Below are positions 27,836 to 34,959 of a stretch of 57,405 nucleotides of DNA, piece after piece. Under the pieces are notes generated by a model. That model worked only from the letters and a program-made list of their open reading frames with translations, was not told where the DNA came from and did not search any database. Every line of letters starts with the position of its first letter. The stretch's first letter is position 1. The translations under genes were made by a program, and so were the position numbers. Origin of the DNA: a virus; IMG/VR virus record IMGVR_UViG_3300044609_000868, positions 1-57,405 of that record; one strand, written 5' to 3'.

Positions 27836-28354
27836 ATGTTCATCCTCGACGGCCGCCCGCTGAGTCCTGATGTGCCCTTCGAGCACGATGGCATCAGCTA
27901 CCCAGCCAACTGGCTCCGGCTTGCCACTCCCGAAGAGCGTGCAGCGATCGGCATCACTGAAGTGCCAGATCCTGCTCCCTACGACCAGCGCTTCTACTGG
28001 GGCTACACCGAAGACGGTGAGCTGATTCCCAAAGACCACACCCAGCTGGTGGAGCAGTGGACCCAGCAGACACGCACTACGGCCGGCACCATGCTCACCC
28101 CCACCGACTGGCTGGTGGTCCGCGAGCTCGACAACGGCACCGCGGTCCCCGGGGCATGGAAGACCTGGCGCCAAGCCGTCCGAGATGCTTCCGAGCTCAA
28201 AGTCAGCGAGATCGAACAGACCGTCACCACCGAAGAGCTGGCGGCATACATTACGGGCGCCGACTATCCGGTTTGGCCGCGTGATCCCAATGCTCCTCCT
28301 GAGCCTGCTCCTGCTGATGGGGTTCAGCCTGCTGTCGATGGCGAGGCAGTCTGA
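27836..28354 (+). CDS. Tail fibre assembly chaperone-like protein
   Basis: 172 aa. Central segment LTPTDWLVVRELDNGTAVPG followed by a WKTWRQAVRD helix matches the tail-assembly-chaperone pattern (SDW...R...vP..W..yR..lR) seen in proteins encoded right after fibres, which help fold or attach them. The C-terminus is Pro/Ala-rich. Function is inferred from motif and position. Confidence 0.6.
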   Translation: MFILDGRPLSPDVPFEHDGISYPANWLRLATPEERAAIGITEVPDPAPYDQRFYWGYTEDGELIPKDHTQLVEQWTQQTRTTAGTMLTPTDWLVVRELDNGTAVPGAWKTWRQAVRDASELKVSEIEQTVTTEELAAYITGADYPVWPRDPNAPPEPAPADGVQPAVDGEAV

Positions 28355-28506
28355 TGGCGGTTAAGTCGAAGGCCGGCGTCGCTCGCGTCGAGCATCAGCC
28401 AGGCAAGCCCAAGCGGACCCGGCAAGGCCGATCGCTGCGCACCAAGCTCAGCGGCACCAGTCGGAACCCAAGACGAGCCAAGCGTTATCGCGGGCAGGGT
28501 CGGTAA
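28354..28506 (+). CDS. Small, highly basic conserved cyanophage-type protein
   Basis: 50 aa, start overlapping the upstream stop (TGATG) and stop overlapping the next start (TAATG). It is rich in Lys/Arg: AVKSKAGVARVEHQPGKPKR then TRQGRSLRTKLSG. Small basic proteins of this type are familiar to me from diverse cyanophages, function unknown; nucleic-acid or virion binding is possible. Coding is supported by overlaps at both ends. Confidence 0.7.
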   Translation: MAVKSKAGVARVEHQPGKPKRTRQGRSLRTKLSGTSRNPRRAKRYRGQGR

Positions 28507-28658
28507 TGACGGCCCACGAGCGGGAAAACTGGCGCAAGATCAAGGAAGCGCTGGAAGCCGCGGGCAAAACCGACAACTGGTACTACAAGCGCGCCGTTGC
28601 AATCCTCGCCGGCGCGCCCGATCCTCTCGGCGATGGACCCAGCATCCCTGCTGGTTAG
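28506..28658 (+). CDS. Small conserved cyanophage-type protein
   Basis: 50 aa: an amphipathic N-terminal helix (HERENWRKIKEALEAAGKTD) followed by WYYKRAVAILAG and a short Pro/Gly tail. TAATG overlap with the preceding gene. I recall similar small proteins from cyanophages but know no function. Confidence 0.68.
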   Translation: MTAHERENWRKIKEALEAAGKTDNWYYKRAVAILAGAPDPLGDGPSIPAG

Positions 28659-28664
28659 GATCCT

Positions 28665-28946
28665 TTGGTTGCAGGGCAACGCATGGAGCGAGAGGTTTCC
28701 CACGCTGAGATCTACAGAGAGCTTGGTGTGCTCCAAGGCAAGATGGACGCCATCCTGCTGAGCCAGACGCGAGATGATGACGAAAAGAAGAACATTTTCG
28801 ATCGTCTTGGGAAGCTCGAAACACGCATGGCGCAGGTCGTACTTGTAGCTGTCATCGCAAGCCTGGTGCTGCCGCCCTTGGCGTCATTTATGGGCCAGCA
28901 CTTACAGCTCAACCTCAGGCCAACGACTGCCGTCATCAACAGATAG
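28665..28946 (+). CDS. Putative holin-like membrane protein
   Basis: 93 aa from TTG (AGGA five bases upstream); an ATG at 28683 would give 87 aa. An N-terminal coiled coil (EIYRELGVLQGKMDAILLS) is followed by one transmembrane helix (QVVLVAVIASLVLPPLASF) and a short tail. The arrangement, in front of the endolysin, suits a class III holin or holin regulator that permeabilises the inner membrane for lysis. Assignment is by topology and position. Confidence 0.55.
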   Translation: MVAGQRMEREVSHAEIYRELGVLQGKMDAILLSQTRDDDEKKNIFDRLGKLETRMAQVVLVAVIASLVLPPLASFMGQHLQLNLRPTTAVINR

Positions 28947-28947
28947 G

Positions 28948-28957
28948 GCTAGCCTGA
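28948..28957 (+). promoter_or_regulatory. Recurrent GCTANNCTGA element, copy 4
   Basis: GCTAGCCTGA 12 nt before ATG 28970, partly overlapping the AAGGAG ribosome-binding site at 28957-28962. The core TAGCCT fits TANNNT; possible promoter for the last lysis genes. Confidence 0.4.
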
Positions 28958-28969
28958 AGGAGACCAGCC

Positions 28970-29122
28970 ATGCCCGGCAACATGGACCCCGATACCGTGG
29001 CGATCATCGCGATCGTCGTCGCTGCAGCCTCTGAAGCCATTGCGCTCAGCCCGCTGCGCGCCAACAGCATTGTTCAACTGGTGCTGCAGTTTCTGCGCCT
29101 TGCCTTCCCAAAAAAGCGCTGA
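28970..29122 (+). CDS. Small membrane protein, possible second holin
   Basis: 50 aa with a good AAGGAG ribosome-binding site. One hydrophobic helix (TVAIIAIVVAAASEAIALS) is followed by an amphipathic helix (SIVQLVLQFLRLAF) and a basic PKKR tail. It sits directly before the endolysin. Topology and place suggest a holin or antiholin partner of the 28665 gene. Confidence 0.6.
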   Translation: MPGNMDPDTVAIIAIVVAAASEAIALSPLRANSIVQLVLQFLRLAFPKKR

Positions 29123-29128
29123 GCGCCC

Positions 29129-30304
29129 GTGAGCAACGCCTCTCCGATCAGCCTCGAGCAGCTGTTCCGCTACTACAAAGCCCTGCCCCATCAGGCCGCG
29201 GCAATCGCAGAACTGCAGAACGACTTGCGCGCAAACGGCTACGACGACGCAATGCGTCGCGATAGGCCGTGGTTCAACACCTGGAGCCAAGACGGCAAGC
29301 AAGCTGATCTGGCGCCAGCGCTGAAGCTGATCAAGGAGTTTGAGGGTTGTCATCTCGAGGCGTACCCAGACCCGCTGCACGGGTGGGACGTGGCCACGAT
29401 CGGCTACGGCACCACCCGTTACGGCGACGGCCGCAAGGTGCAGAAGGGCGACAAGATCAACGCCGTCGAAGCTGACATGCTTCTGCGCCAAGAGATCGAC
29501 CGGATTGCGGCCAAGCTTGGCAGCACCGTGCCGCATTGGAAAGAGATGGGCGACTGTCAGAAGTCGGCGCTGATCTCGTTCAGCTACAACCTTGGGTCAG
29601 GTTTCTACGGCACCTCAGGGTTCAAGACCATCAGCGCTGCGCTGGCTGAGAAGCGCTGGAAGGATGTGCCGGCGGCCATGCTGCTCTATCGCAACCCCGG
29701 CACCAACGTCGAGGCCGGCCTCAAGCGCCGCCGCGAAGCCGAAGGCAAGCTCTGGCTGCAAGACATGGCCGAGATGCCCGCAGATCCGGTGCGCATCGCT
29801 GTGCCCTACTTCAGCCAGCGTGACAACGCTTCCGGCACCGGCTACCGCGAGTGCTTCTCCTCCAGCTGCGCCATGGTCTCGGCCTTCTACGGCAAGGTGA
29901 AGACCGACGACGAGTACAACAAGATCCGCTCGCAGTTCGGTGACACCATCGAGCCCACTGCCCAGCTGAAAACGCTGCAGTCGATGGGCCTCAAGGCACG
30001 CTTCATCCAGAACTGCACCGTCACGATGCTCGAGACTGAGCTGCGTGCTGGCAAGCCGGTCGCGGTCGGCTGGTTGCACCAGGGCACAGCAGCCAAGCCC
30101 ACCGGTGGCGGGCACTGGTCGGTGGCGATCGGGTTCAACCCGACGCAGATCGTGCACAACGACCCCTACGGCGAGTGCGACATGATCAACGGCGGCTACA
30201 TCAACAGCAACGGTGCTGCGATCGGTTACAGCCGCAAGAACTGGCTGCGCAGGTGGGAAGCTGATGGCGCAGGCACCGGCTGGGCGATGCTGATCTCACG
30301 GTGA
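29129..30304 (+). CDS. Two-domain endolysin: GH24 lysozyme plus C39-like peptidase
   Basis: 391 aa from GTG. Residues about 60-215 are a T4-type lysozyme: catalytic Glu72 in KEFEG, Asp81 in YPDP and Thr90 before IGYG, then the SFSYNLGSG helix. Residues about 220-391 are a papain-like C39_2 domain: VPYFSQRDN, Cys242 in ECFSSSCAMV, GGGHWSVAIGF with the catalytic His, and HNDPYGE with the Asp. The first domain cuts glycan strands. The second could cleave peptide cross-links. No signal peptide, so export needs the holin. Confidence 0.88.
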   Translation: MSNASPISLEQLFRYYKALPHQAAAIAELQNDLRANGYDDAMRRDRPWFNTWSQDGKQADLAPALKLIKEFEGCHLEAYPDPLHGWDVATIGYGTTRYGDGRKVQKGDKINAVEADMLLRQEIDRIAAKLGSTVPHWKEMGDCQKSALISFSYNLGSGFYGTSGFKTISAALAEKRWKDVPAAMLLYRNPGTNVEAGLKRRREAEGKLWLQDMAEMPADPVRIAVPYFSQRDNASGTGYRECFSSSCAMVSAFYGKVKTDDEYNKIRSQFGDTIEPTAQLKTLQSMGLKARFIQNCTVTMLETELRAGKPVAVGWLHQGTAAKPTGGGHWSVAIGFNPTQIVHNDPYGECDMINGGYINSNGAAIGYSRKNWLRRWEADGAGTGWAMLISR

Positions 30305-30371
30305 CGTTTTGCGACTGAATCTGCCGGCGGTGGAGGCCGGTCGGTAATTTGGGCCATCACCTGCAAGCCGC

Positions 30372-30899
30372 ATGATTCTCCACGACCGCGAAATCCGCCG
30401 CTTCTGCGAAGAAGAGCGGATGATCGTTCCCTTCGATCTCGATCAGCTCAACCCAGCCAGTTATGACCTGCTGCTGGGCAACGAGATCATGATCGAAAGC
30501 GCCACCACCGATGAGCTGGTGCGTGTCGACATCAGTGAGCACAGCAAGGACACCCCCTACCTGCTGAAGCCCGGCCAGTGGATCCTTGCGGAGACATGGG
30601 AGACTTTCAACATGCCCGACGATGTGGCTGGATTGTTCTTCCTGAAGTCGAGCCGTGCCCGCGAAGGCCTCGAGCACAGCCACGCAGGATTTGCGGATCC
30701 GCAATGGAATGGCTCCAAGCTGACGCTTGAGCTCACCAATGCCCGTCAGCTGCGGCCGCTAAAGCTCTGGCCCGGCCTGAAGATCGGACAGATGGTGTTC
30801 CACCTGATGGCTGGCATTCCAGACATCTCCTATGCCGAAAAAGGGCATTATAATGGACAGGCCAGAGTGATGCCTTCGTATGAGATGGGCGGTGGTTGA
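30372..30899 (+). CDS. dcd: dCTP deaminase
   Basis: 175 aa trimeric deaminase converting dCTP to dUTP (or dUMP in bifunctional forms) as a precursor of dTMP. Family signature SSRAREGLEHSHAGFADPQW followed by GSKLTLELTNA contains the conserved Arg/Ser cluster and the catalytic Glu in the LEL strand. Near the usual 170-195 aa. With thyX two genes downstream it makes a phage-encoded dTMP supply route. Its last 20 bases overlap the inserted HNH gene. Confidence 0.88.
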   Translation: MILHDREIRRFCEEERMIVPFDLDQLNPASYDLLLGNEIMIESATTDELVRVDISEHSKDTPYLLKPGQWILAETWETFNMPDDVAGLFFLKSSRAREGLEHSHAGFADPQWNGSKLTLELTNARQLRPLKLWPGLKIGQMVFHLMAGIPDISYAEKGHYNGQARVMPSYEMGGG

Positions 30900-31410
30900 G
30901 ACCTCTCCCTCGCTAATAGTGAGCGAAAGCGGTGAGGTCGTAAGGCTCGCGAGCTCGCGCCGTGTTCAGGCCGGTGACGGCAGGCTGTACTGGGTCTCTA
31001 TCAGTGAGAAGCGACTGCAAGCTCGTGTGACCGGTGCTGGCTACATGGCCGTGCAGACGAAAGAGCGAGGCAAGCGCAAGACCTTGTATGTTCACCGCTT
31101 AATAGCGCAAGCGTTTATCCCAAAGCCCCCTGACTGCAATGAGATCAACCACAAGGATGGAAACAAGACCAACAACGCCATTGAGAATTTGGAGTGGACA
31201 ACTCACTCCGCGAATCTTCGGCATGCTTACGCAACTGGCCTGCACCCGGGCGCTTCAATGACCGCTGAACTCGTGCGAGAGATCAAGGCGCGGCTAAAAG
31301 CAGGCGACTCTGTTGCTGCGCTTGCAAGGGAATTTGGCCTCAACTACCAGGCCGTCAGGGGCGTCAAGTCTGGACGGAGCTGGGCTTGGCTATCGGAATC
31401 TGAAGCATGA
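30880..31410 (+). CDS. HNH homing endonuclease (HNH_3 type)
   Basis: 176 aa. A beta-rich N-terminal part is followed by the HNH_3 motif HRLIAQAFIPKPPDC / EINHKDGNKTNNAIENLEW with His, Asn and His ligands, then a helix-turn-helix (DSVAALAREFGLNYQAVRG) that would aid DNA binding. It lies between dcd and thyX, overlapping both by a few bases. Homing endonucleases commonly invade nucleotide-metabolism genes. The start at 30880 inside dcd is the first ATG; a later start is possible. Confidence 0.85.
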   Translation: MRWAVVETSPSLIVSESGEVVRLASSRRVQAGDGRLYWVSISEKRLQARVTGAGYMAVQTKERGKRKTLYVHRLIAQAFIPKPPDCNEINHKDGNKTNNAIENLEWTTHSANLRHAYATGLHPGASMTAELVREIKARLKAGDSVAALAREFGLNYQAVRGVKSGRSWAWLSESEA

Positions 31411-32033
31411 ACGTCAAACTCGTCCACCGCACCGACAACGCCGAGGCCCTGATCGTCCGCATGGCGCGGGTGTCGGCGCCGGAGAACGCCGACAACATGG
31501 AGACAGGGCCGCGGCTGCTGCGCTATTTGATCAGCCATAAGCACTGGTCACCGCTGGAGATGGCGTCCCTGTGCGTCCAGATTGAGACCGAGCGCGACAT
31601 TGCGGCCCAGCTGCTGCGCCACCGGTCGTTCAGCTTCCAGGAGTTCAGCACCCGCTACGCGGTCGCTCAGCACCCGGTGATACCTGATTACCGTCGGCAG
31701 GACACCAGGAATCGGCAAAACAGCTTTGACGATCTTGACCACGAGCTGAAGCTTGCATTCGACAAGCGAACGCTCAACCTGTTTGGCGAGGTGCAGGAGC
31801 TCTATAGCGACATGATCGACGCCGGCGTAGCCAAGGAAACGGCTCGCCGGATTCTGCCCCTCAGCACCGCCAGCACCTTGTTCATGCATGGAACCTTGCG
31901 GTCGTGGGTGCATTACATCGAGCTGCGCACCGACGCTGGCACGCAGCTTGAGCACCGCTTGATCGCTGAAGAGATCAAAAGCATTTTCATGGAGCAGTTC
32001 CCCATAATCGGGGAAGCAGCCTTCGGGAAATGA
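31407..32033 (+). CDS. thyX: Flavin-dependent thymidylate synthase
   Basis: 208 aa. Makes dTMP from dUMP using methylene-tetrahydrofolate and FAD/NADPH. The ThyX signature RHRxxSxxxxSxRY is intact as RHRSFSFQEFSTRY, and LRSWVHYIELRTDAGTQLEHR near the end carries the conserved Arg/Gln/His residues. Length is normal. Overlaps the upstream HNH gene and the downstream small gene by 4 nt each. Confidence 0.95.
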   Translation: MNVKLVHRTDNAEALIVRMARVSAPENADNMETGPRLLRYLISHKHWSPLEMASLCVQIETERDIAAQLLRHRSFSFQEFSTRYAVAQHPVIPDYRRQDTRNRQNSFDDLDHELKLAFDKRTLNLFGEVQELYSDMIDAGVAKETARRILPLSTASTLFMHGTLRSWVHYIELRTDAGTQLEHRLIAEEIKSIFMEQFPIIGEAAFGK

Positions 32034-32323
32034 GATTCGCCTCTCGCGACGGCAGTGTCACGTACGACGAGGGCCTCGAGACTGCCTTTGAGCTGTTTCG
32101 CGATGGTCGCATTCAGGATGCGGCCATGATGTTCCTCGTCTACGCCGACCCCGACGCGATTGGCATCGTCGGCGAGAGTGAATACAACGCTCTCGCCGCT
32201 CACTTCAAAGAAATGATGGCGTTTGTGAAGCTCTACGAAATGATCTGCGACGAGCTTGCGCAGCCACTGCTTAGCGAAGACGGGAAGCCGGCGTACAAGG
32301 TTGGTCCTGCTGCCGAGGGGTAG
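32030..32323 (+). CDS. Hypothetical protein coupled to thyX
   Basis: 97 aa, helical (YDEGLETAFELFRDGRIQDA and FKEMMAFVKLYEMICDEL). ATGA overlap with thyX. Its 3' end runs convergently over the last 53 bases of the integrase gene. No function recognised. Confidence 0.65.
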   Translation: MRFASRDGSVTYDEGLETAFELFRDGRIQDAAMMFLVYADPDAIGIVGESEYNALAAHFKEMMAFVKLYEMICDELAQPLLSEDGKPAYKVGPAAEG

Positions 32324-33419
32324 CGACAGCTTCGCCGATGCGCGCCACGGCAGCCTTAGCGGCGTCGTCGATCAGGAAGGCGTAGCGCGCCGTCGTCTGC
32401 GGTGATGTGTGCCCCAGGAGCTGACCGATCTGGCTGAGCGACACGCCCACCGACAGTCCGATCGAGGCGTAGGAGCGGCGCAGATCATGCACCAGCAGGC
32501 CCTGAATGCCGGCCAGCTGCAGCAGCTCCTGCCAGAGCTTCTGGTAGCCCACCAAATGCCCGCCGTTGTCGCCTGCGATAATCCATTCAGTGTTTGAGTT
32601 GCGTCTCAGCTCTCTCAAGATGCGAATCGCTGCAGGAGGAAGATGCACTACGCGATCTTTGCCGGTGCTGTTGCCGGTCTTGTGAGCATCAATCGGGATC
32701 ACCAGCAGACCTGCTTCCTCGTTGATCCAGTCCCATCGGCCGCGGCATATCTCACCTACTCGGCAGCCAGTCAGCAACAGCAGCCGTATCAACTGGGCAA
32801 ATCGCCAGCGCAGTGGCGTGGTGGCTATCGCGTCCAATGCGGCCTCCAGCCGCTGCCGCTCTTCGCCTGACAGGTAACGCTGCCGCTTGCGCTCGCCGTT
32901 GCCCGGCACGTTGGCGCAGGGGTTGGTGGGGCATAGGCCCCAGAGGATGGCGAGGTTGAATGCCTTGCGCAGAACGGCCAGCGTCCGGTTGGCCTGGGTG
33001 CGGGCGATGCCGTTGATCAGTTGCATCACCTGCGCGCTGGTGACGGCCTGGAGCTTGGTGGTGCCGAGCTTTGGCAGCAGGTGCGTCCGCCAGATGCTTT
33101 CGTAGCCGGCCCGGGTGGTTGCTCGCAGCTTGACGTAGTGGGCCGCTTGCAGTCGCTGGTACAGATCGGCCACGGTTGGCCCGCTGCGCAGCTCCTGTCG
33201 CTTGCTGGTGGGTGCCTCGCCACGAGCGACGGCTGCAAGCAGCTTGTAGGCCTCCTCTCGGGCCAGCGTGCGGCTGATGATGCCCACCCGGCCGATCTTG
33301 TGATGCTGCTGCTTGCCGCTGGGCTCGCGGTAGCGCAGGTACCAAGTTTCAACACCGCTGGGCAGCCTCAGGATGCCAAGGCCGGTAACTTTTGAGTCTG
33401 CAATCCATTCGCGCGCCAT
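32271..33419 (-). CDS. int: Tyrosine integrase
   Basis: 382 aa from the ATG at 33419, preceded by GGAG. The open frame continues upstream through the tRNA fragment (its translation contains the familiar CPRTDSNRRPTDYKS artefact), so the longer reading is rejected. Catalytic residues are all present: Arg220 in TGCRVGEI, His311 and Arg314 in HDLRRSYAS, His337 in LGHTS and Tyr346 in TTARYAF. The N-terminal DUF4102-like arm-binding part and the SAM-like core-binding part are visible. It catalyses integration into the tRNA-Thr gene at attP, 120 bp upstream of its start. Confidence 0.95.
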   Translation of the reverse strand: MAREWIADSKVTGLGILRLPSGVETWYLRYREPSGKQQHHKIGRVGIISRTLAREEAYKLLAAVARGEAPTSKRQELRSGPTVADLYQRLQAAHYVKLRATTRAGYESIWRTHLLPKLGTTKLQAVTSAQVMQLINGIARTQANRTLAVLRKAFNLAILWGLCPTNPCANVPGNGERKRQRYLSGEERQRLEAALDAIATTPLRWRFAQLIRLLLLTGCRVGEICRGRWDWINEEAGLLVIPIDAHKTGNSTGKDRVVHLPPAAIRILRELRRNSNTEWIIAGDNGGHLVGYQKLWQELLQLAGIQGLLVHDLRRSYASIGLSVGVSLSQIGQLLGHTSPQTTARYAFLIDDAAKAAVARIGEAVATPRQQDQPCTPASRLR

Positions 33420-33460
33420 TCGCGCAGATCTCCGTGATTTCGCGCGACTCTGCGCGAACG
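33405..33460. promoter_or_regulatory. Arm-type integrase sites, left group (WTTCGCGC repeats)
   Basis: CCATTCGCGC occurs at 33405 and again 11 bp later at 33416. GATTTCGCGC lies at 33436 and an inverted copy (CGTTCGCGCA on the minus strand) at 33451-33460. The first two overlap the integrase start codon. Spacing of one helical turn and the position beside attP fit arm-type binding sites of a lambda-like integrase, which could also let integrase repress its own gene. Confidence 0.7.
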
Positions 33461-33540
33461 AGCGGTAAAGCGCAAGAGCGGATAGATGTAATGAATCAAG
33501 ACTTTGGGTAAGTTGCGGTAAAAAGCGTGAGATACTAAAA

Positions 33541-33590
33541 GTTGATTTGTAATCAGTAGGTCGGCGGTTCGAGTCCGTCCGGGGGCACCA
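33541..33590 (+). tRNA. attP core: 3' part of a tRNA-Thr(UGU) gene (partial)
   Basis: Fifty bases match tRNA positions 27-76: anticodon arm with TTTGTAA loop (anticodon TGT), variable loop AGGTC, T arm GGCGG-TTCGAGT-CCGTC, acceptor strand CGGGGGC, discriminator A and CCA. The D arm and 5' acceptor strand are missing, so this is not a working tRNA. It is the identity segment that rebuilds the host tRNA gene after integration. The core probably starts near 33544. Confidence 0.92.
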
Positions 33591-33654
33591 TTTAACCCAA
33601 TAAAAACAACGCACTGCAGGCAGGCTGCCTGTAGCCAGCAACACCCAGTGGTGC

Positions 33655-33675
33655 CGTTCGCGCACTATTCGCGCA
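33655..33675. promoter_or_regulatory. Arm-type integrase sites, right group
   Basis: CGTTCGCGCA at 33655 and TATTCGCGCA at 33666, again 11 bp apart, on the other side of attP. Same consensus as the left group. A 6-bp inverted repeat (CAGGCA/TGCCTG, 33617-33631) lies between core and these sites. Confidence 0.7.
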
Positions 33676-33762
33676 GCGGCAAATCCCGCAGTGATCCCAA
33701 AGAAAACCTTGCCCCACGGTGCGTCTCGCTACCGTCTGTGAAGACTTGGCCCGGTTCCACCG

Positions 33763-33996
33763 ATGGCGAGCTACCTGCTTGAGGTGTCGGCCAAGGTCGT
33801 GGTGCATGCGGATGAGGACGATCTCGAGGAATTCATCGAGAACACCTACGCCCGCATAACTGAGTTCATCCCGTCGGACGAGCACATCGTCCACATCGAG
33901 CTGGATGCCTTTCCCCTACCCCAGGAGCCAGGTGGATCATCAGATCTCGGAGACGGAGCTGATTCCGAGGAAGGAGGCGAAGCTACGGTTTCGTGA
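33763..33996 (+). CDS. Hypothetical acidic protein
   Basis: 77 aa. N-terminal half is a compact beta-alpha pattern (SYLLEVSAKVVVHADEDD, FIENTYARITEFI); C-terminal half is acidic and Gly/Ser-rich, probably disordered. A GCTACCGTCTG element resembling the recurrent -10-like motif lies at 33728. Overlaps the HNH gene by 92 nt in another frame. Confidence 0.55.
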   Translation: MASYLLEVSAKVVVHADEDDLEEFIENTYARITEFIPSDEHIVHIELDAFPLPQEPGGSSDLGDGADSEEGGEATVS

Positions 33997-34249
33997 TCAG
34001 ATCCTCCTGCGGTGGGACTACAAGTGCGCCTACTGCGATGAGCCACTGGGTCGATCAGCCACGCTGGATCACGTTGTGCCCAAGGTGAAAGGTGGCACCA
34101 CTGAGAAGCGGAATCTGGTGGCCTGCTGCCTTGCGTGCAACAGCCTGAAATCGGGTCAGGACTGGCAAGAGTTCTTCCGGGCTCAACCGTTTCATTGCGG
34201 CCTTCGGGAGCAGGCAATCCTCGACTGGATCAGTCAAGGCAGGCAATAG
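33905..34249 (+). CDS. HNH endonuclease
   Basis: 114 aa. Typical small HNH nuclease: Cys41 and Cys44 (CAYC), Asp55-His56 (LDHVVPK), GGTTEKRNLVACCLACN with Asn70, Cys75, Cys78 and Asn79, followed by a helix. Such proteins either assist terminase or act as stand-alone nickases. Lying beside attP and away from the terminase, this one is more likely an accessory nuclease. The N-terminal start inside the upstream gene is the first ATG. Confidence 0.8.
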   Translation: MPFPYPRSQVDHQISETELIPRKEAKLRFRDQILLRWDYKCAYCDEPLGRSATLDHVVPKVKGGTTEKRNLVACCLACNSLKSGQDWQEFFRAQPFHCGLREQAILDWISQGRQ

Positions 34250-34440
34250 CTGCTACGCTTGCGCCCTAGACCTTCTTCTGGAGAGTCTGGGCGTTCCCGT
34301 AGCGGCCGGCTGCGGGCAAAAGGCCAGTGGTGCGTGAGCCCTGGCCACCGGTCAACCTTTACAGTGACCACGTTCCCGCTCTGCTTCGGCATCGGGCAGT
34401 GCAGCGGTTGCAGGTGGCCTGTAACTGCCGCAGTAGCCGG

Positions 34441-34458
34441 CCCTCGGGAAACCGGGGG
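34441..34458. terminator. Possible terminator hairpin between convergent units
   Basis: 34441-34447 pairs with 34452-34458 (seven pairs, one G-U) around a GAAA tetraloop, in the 219-bp space between the rightward HNH gene and the end of the leftward operon. No strong T-run follows on either strand, so termination is uncertain. The rest of 34250-34468 shows no convincing gene. Confidence 0.35.
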
Positions 34459-34468
34459 CTTGGTGCTG

Positions 34469-34639
34469 TCACTGCGCCAGCAGGTGATCAAGATAGAGCT
34501 CTGCCTGCCACATATCGCTCGAATACCGGCAGTAGCCGTGAGCGCAGCTGCGGTAGTAAATCTCGAATCCCGGCCGATCGAGCGTCTCGATGTAGCCGCC
34601 GTCGCGGTCGGTGCGGCTGATCACTTCCGGGTCGGACAT
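34469..34639 (-). CDS. Hypothetical protein, last gene of the leftward operon
   Basis: 56 aa from ATG 34639, overlapping the upstream gene by 19 nt. Contains DRPGFEIYYRSCAHGYCRYS and a helical end. A start at 34711 would add 24 residues that only mirror the upstream Cys-motif region, so the shorter form is preferred. Function unknown. Confidence 0.5.
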   Translation of the reverse strand: MSDPEVISRTDRDGGYIETLDRPGFEIYYRSCAHGYCRYSSDMWQAELYLDHLLAQ

Positions 34640-34959
34640 GCCTTGAAGACCGAGCACTGCGCGGCGAATCTCCCACCAGTCTGCCGGGCCTCCGGCCAGC
34701 CGAACCCGCATTGTGCGTTAATCCCCTCCCAGTGGATGCACTGCCAGCACATCGGGCGATCGTCGACACGCTTGCTCAGCTTGCGCTTGAGGTCGGAGTA
34801 GATCCGCTCAGCCCTGAAGATCGCCTCTTCGGCGTTGCTGGTCTCAAGACTGGCTTTTATCTGCTGTTCTGGGCTGCCACCAAGCTTGATGCGGACATGC
34901 CAGACGGAGCGCTCAAGGTTGAGCACCATCCGCCCGGCATGAAACCGCATCATCCCCAT
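34621..34959 (-). CDS. Small Cys-motif protein (C..C.HW family)
   Basis: 112 aa. N-terminal part (RSVWHVRIKLGGSPEQQ) plus a helix (AEEAIFRAERIYSDLKRKL), then MCWQCIHWEGINAQCGFG and RFAAQCSVF. The pattern C-x2-C-x-HW ... C-x-x-GF/GW ... FAA-C-x-x-F/Y recurs at the C-terminus of the 38756-39238 product, so four cysteines probably bind a metal. Overlaps the dNMP kinase gene by 10 nt. Confidence 0.65.
   Translation of the reverse strand: MGMMRFHAGRMVLNLERSVWHVRIKLGGSPEQQIKASLETSNAEEAIFRAERIYSDLKRKLSKRVDDRPMCWQCIHWEGINAQCGFGWPEARQTGGRFAAQCSVFKACPTRK

Noticed and set aside
33541-33590. A functional phage tRNA-Thr gene
   Set aside because: Only positions 27-76 exist. The sequence 5' of them (GCGTGAGATACTAAAA) cannot form a D arm or pair with the acceptor strand.
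33420-33665. N-terminal extension of the integrase reading frame to 33665
   Set aside because: The extra 82 residues translate the tRNA fragment and arm sites in reverse (CPRTDSNRRPTDYKS is a familiar tRNA-translation artefact). The ATG at 33419 has a GGAG signal and gives a normal integrase.
34234-34491. 85-aa minus-strand ORF after the leftward operon
   Set aside because: Pro/Arg/Ser-rich without structure, crosses the hairpin at 34441 and overlaps the HNH gene convergently.
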